Positions 5,925-8,282 of a DNA stretch of 8,282 nt are shown here, piece after piece. The notes beneath the pieces were generated by a model. The model saw nothing but the letters and a program-made list of their open reading frames with translations. It was not told the DNA's origin and did no database searches. The first letter of the stretch is position 1; every line of letters starts with the position of its first letter. Source of the stretch: Chloroflexota bacterium (GTDB lineage: Bacteria > Chloroflexota > Dehalococcoidia > Lucifugimonadales > Australimonadaceae); the NCBI GenBank assembly GCA_027625205.1, contig JAQBVZ010000023.1, positions 1-8,282 of the forward strand, given 5' to 3'. The position numbers and the translations under genes were made by a program.

Positions 5925-7052
5925 ATGAAGGGCATTGCCGTTTTAGGCTCCACAGGCTCTATTGGCCGTCAGACCTTGGACGTCATCAGAGCGCTGCCTG
6001 AAGAATTTAAGGTAGTGGCTTTGGCGGCTGGGCGGAACCATGAACTGTTGGCTGAACAGGTGCAAGAATTTCGCCCCCGGATCGTCTGGGCGGACGGTGA
6101 CGTGAGTGGACAGTCGTGGGGAAAAGGAACCGATTTCGTTACGATGGAAGAGATGGCGGCGGACGTTGAGGTGGACGTGGTCATGGTGGCCACCACTGGC
6201 AGGGCAGGCCTTGGCCCGACGTTTGAAGCCATCCGGCACGGCAAAGCGGTGGCGCTCTCCAACAAGGAAGTCATTGTCATGGCGGGGGGGTTGTTGAATG
6301 AGGCAGCCCACCATACAGGTGCGGCAATTCTGCCCGTGGACAGTGAGCCTTCAGCCATATGGCAGTGCATGCGCGGTGAGGACCAGCCTGTCTCCAAGCT
6401 CATCATCACTGCTTCAGGGGGCCCTTTCCGGAAAAGGCCACTGGAGGAGTTGGCAGCTGTCACGGCTGAACAGGCATTGCAGCACCCAACCTGGGTCATG
6501 GGCCAGAAAATCACGATTGATTCTTCTACACTGATGAACAAGGGGTTTGAGGTTATTGAATGCCATTGGCTCTTTCAAATGCCGTGGGACCAGATTGAGG
6601 TTGTGGTCCACCCCCAGAGTGTTATCCATTCCATGGTGGAATTTGCAGACGGCTCAGTGAAGGCGCAGTTGGGCCCACCGGATATGCGGTTGCCCATTCA
6701 GTATGCGCTGATGTACCCGGACAGGGTGGCCAACCGCATGCTGCCCAAATTTGATCCCCTGCAGCATTCATCGTTAACCTTTGAGCAGATGGACACGGAA
6801 CGCTACCCCGCGTTTAAGACGGCGGTTGATGCTGGCAGGGCTGGAGGGACGTTCCCTGCCGTGTTGAGCGCTGCCGACGAGGAGGTGGTGCATTTGTTTT
6901 TAAAAGGGAAGATTGGATTTAGCGATATCAATAGGCTTGTGTGTGAAGTATTGGACTCTCACGAGTCTTCCCAGGAGCGTTCAATTGAAGGGATCCTGGC
7001 TGCGGATGAGTGGGCAAGGCGGCGTGTGGGGGAACTGGTAAGGGGGCGTTAG
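5925..7052 (+). CDS. dxr: 1-deoxy-D-xylulose 5-phosphate reductoisomerase
   Basis: Dxr converts 1-deoxyxylulose 5-phosphate to methylerythritol 4-phosphate with NADPH and a divalent metal, the committed step of the MEP isoprenoid pathway and the target of fosmidomycin. LGSTGSIGRQTLDV (7-20) is the NADPH-binding loop. ALSNKE (110-115) is conserved. Asp139 and Glu141 of PVDSE and Glu209 of NKGFE are the expected metal ligands. Ser164, His187 (in HPTWVMG), Ser200/Ser201 and Asn205-Lys206 line the substrate site. The 375 residues are slightly short of E. coli's 398. Two variants stand out: DSEPSA where E. coli has DSEHNA, and LSAADEE where LNAANE is usual. AAAGG at 5915-5919 precedes the ATG. The enzyme supplies the isoprene units used by uppS upstream. 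Confidence 0.96.
   Translation: MKGIAVLGSTGSIGRQTLDVIRALPEEFKVVALAAGRNHELLAEQVQEFRPRIVWADGDVSGQSWGKGTDFVTMEEMAADVEVDVVMVATTGRAGLGPTFEAIRHGKAVALSNKEVIVMAGGLLNEAAHHTGAAILPVDSEPSAIWQCMRGEDQPVSKLIITASGGPFRKRPLEELAAVTAEQALQHPTWVMGQKITIDSSTLMNKGFEVIECHWLFQMPWDQIEVVVHPQSVIHSMVEFADGSVKAQLGPPDMRLPIQYALMYPDRVANRMLPKFDPLQHSSLTFEQMDTERYPAFKTAVDAGRAGGTFPAVLSAADEEVVHLFLKGKIGFSDINRLVCEVLDSHESSQERSIEGILAADEWARRRVGELVRGR
7040..7046 (+). promoter_or_regulatory. Ribosome binding site fixing the GTG start of rseP
   Basis: AAGGGGG lies inside the last codons of dxr, 6 nt before GTG at 7053. It supports GTG as the start directly after the dxr stop, with the ribosome probably re-initiating after termination. Confidence 0.65.
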
Positions 7053-8282
7053 GTGCAAACACTTCTAGCTTTTGCGGCGGTTTTGTTGGTTGTGGTGGTG
7101 GTCCACGAGTTTGGCCACTTTGGCGTGGCGCGATTGTTTAAAGTCAAGGTGCGCGAGTTCGGCATTGGCTATCCGCCTCGTCTATTCTCTTTCACGCGTG
7201 GCGAAACTATCTACTCCATCAACCTGCTCCCTCTGGGGGGGTTCGTGAGCTTTTCCAGTGAAGAGGATCCGGATGTTCCAGACAGCCTGGCGTCCCATTC
7301 AGCCTGGGTGCGACTGGCGGTCATGGCGGCAGGGCCGCTTATGAATGCGGTGTTGCCCATTATTCTATTGACCATTGTTTTTATGGTCCCAACCAACGTG
7401 CCTGTGACGGATGTAATTATCACGGACACGTCCCCCGGCTCTCCGGCGGAACAGGCTGGCCTGCTCTCTGGCGACATTGTGCAGGAGGTGGACGGCCGTA
7501 CCATCAATAACTCAGGGGACCTTCGCACTGCCATACATCTCCGCTTGGGAGCGTCTAGCGAATGGGTGGTGGACCGTGGCGGCGAGGTTTACACCACGTC
7601 TCTGGTGTCAAGGAAGAATCCGCCGGAGGGCCAGGGTGCGGCTGGCATCACCTTTGCGGATGCAAGGGTGACTATCACGAGGGTGGCCCCGGGGTCCACG
7701 GCCCAGGCCACTGGCCTGCAAGCAGGTGACCTCCTGTTGTGGGTGCACAACCAGCTCATACTGGATGCGGATGACGTAACGGTTGCGATTGCTGAGGCTC
7801 GTGCTGAACAAGCTGATGGAACGGTCTCACTGGGCGTACTTCGCAATGGAGAGATTCAGGAGTATGCCTTGGCGGCTTCGGCTGCTGAGCTATCCGGCCT
7901 AGAGTTGGTGGTAGAGCCGGAGGTAAGCCGCTCTGAGCCAATCTGGGAGGCGGTGCCCTCAAGTTTGACGCAAATGGGCGAGATCCTAATTATCGCTAAG
8001 AACGAAATATCGCGAATGGTCTCGGGCTCGGCACCGGTGGGCGTGGCGGGCCCAATAGGCATTGCGCAGCTCACGGGTGAGGTGGCCCGTTCTGGACTGG
8101 TGCCGCTGATCTTCTGGACGGCGCTTATCAGCATGAACTTGGCGATAGTAAATCTACTGCCCATCCCTGCCCTTGACGGTGGCCGCATTACCTTTGTACT
8201 GTTAGAGTTGCTTCGCGGCGGGCGCCGTATCACTCCTGAAAAGGAACGGTTGGTCCCTTTAGTGGGATTCGTTTTAGTCATT
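7053..8282 (+). CDS. rseP: RIP metalloprotease, M50 family (RseP type), 3' end cut
   Basis: This is a site-2-type intramembrane zinc protease; relatives cleave anti-sigma factors and remnant signal peptides in the membrane. 410 codons are present, the frame is open at the right edge, and little of the C-terminus is missing. A hydrophobic segment (2-18) leads into the zinc motif HEFGH (18-22; His18, Glu19, His22). GYPPRLFSF and the loop LPLGGFVSF (59-67) follow, then a second membrane segment (about 86-112). Two tandem PDZ domains follow, about 116-187 and 200-277, each with a PGSxAxxxGLxxGD core (128-141 and 213-226). VGVAGPIGIAQ (329-339) precedes the last membrane segment, and NLLPIPALDGGR (367-378) carries the third zinc ligand, Asp375. 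The usual RseP architecture is present. GTG follows the dxr stop with no gap. The conserved role of this locus is known; the natural substrate here is not. Confidence 0.93.
   Translation, partial: MQTLLAFAAVLLVVVVVHEFGHFGVARLFKVKVREFGIGYPPRLFSFTRGETIYSINLLPLGGFVSFSSEEDPDVPDSLASHSAWVRLAVMAAGPLMNAVLPIILLTIVFMVPTNVPVTDVIITDTSPGSPAEQAGLLSGDIVQEVDGRTINNSGDLRTAIHLRLGASSEWVVDRGGEVYTTSLVSRKNPPEGQGAAGITFADARVTITRVAPGSTAQATGLQAGDLLLWVHNQLILDADDVTVAIAEARAEQADGTVSLGVLRNGEIQEYALAASAAELSGLELVVEPEVSRSEPIWEAVPSSLTQMGEILIIAKNEISRMVSGSAPVGVAGPIGIAQLTGEVARSGLVPLIFWTALISMNLAIVNLLPIPALDGGRITFVLLELLRGGRRITPEKERLVPLVGFVLVI

Noticed and set aside
5969..6541. Long minus-strand open frame across dxr
   Set aside because: It is a shadow of dxr, whose catalytic motifs and codon pattern are clear on the plus strand; the minus translation resembles no family and has no ribosome site I can support.

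Overview
The window is bacterial chromosome, about 55% G+C by eye, with densely packed genes. It holds the conserved translation / cell-envelope cluster rpsB-tsf-pyrH-frr-uppS-cdsA-dxr-rseP on the plus strand. Upstream lie a family 5 (UDGb-type) uracil-DNA glycosylase gene on the plus strand and the 5' part of a divergent alpha/beta hydrolase gene. The gene order, the short EF-Ts (168 residues), the dxr variant motif DSEPSAIWQ and the MEP isoprenoid route suggest a Chloroflexota member, possibly Dehalococcoidia/SAR202-like. That placement is inference from gene content and recalled family features, not from a search.

Layout. Positions 1-547 (minus) carry an alpha/beta hydrolase cut by the left edge. 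Positions 548-650 are a divergent intergenic region with a ribosome binding site and a weak promoter candidate for the hydrolase. Positions 651-1385 encode the uracil-DNA glycosylase. Positions 1386-1530 form the control region of the big operon: an extended -10 promoter, a palindrome in its spacer, and a roughly 70-nt structured 5' leader. From 1531 to the right edge there are eight co-directional genes with gaps from -1 to 74 nt. The cluster has no clear intrinsic terminator. The only strong hairpin, between rpsB and tsf, has no T-tract. No stretch over 300 bases lacks a gene.

How the genes work together. rpsB, tsf and frr supply ribosomal protein S2, elongation factor Ts and the ribosome recycling factor. 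pyrH makes UDP from UMP for RNA and for UDP-sugar cell-wall precursors. dxr commits carbon to isoprenoids, uppS polymerises the isoprenoid units into the undecaprenyl carrier, and cdsA makes CDP-diacylglycerol for phospholipids. The M50 site-2-type protease at the end is a membrane stress-signalling enzyme, cut by the right edge. uppS-cdsA overlap by one base, and frr-uppS and dxr-rseP are separated by 3 and 0 nt, which points to translational coupling.

No mobile element, CRISPR array, tRNA or rRNA is visible, and no undescribed protein system was found. The most interesting unexplained items are regulatory: the rpsB promoter/leader with its stem-loop and spacer palindrome, and the rpsB-tsf hairpin. 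Smaller points are sequence variants in Dxr and end extensions in S2 and PyrH.
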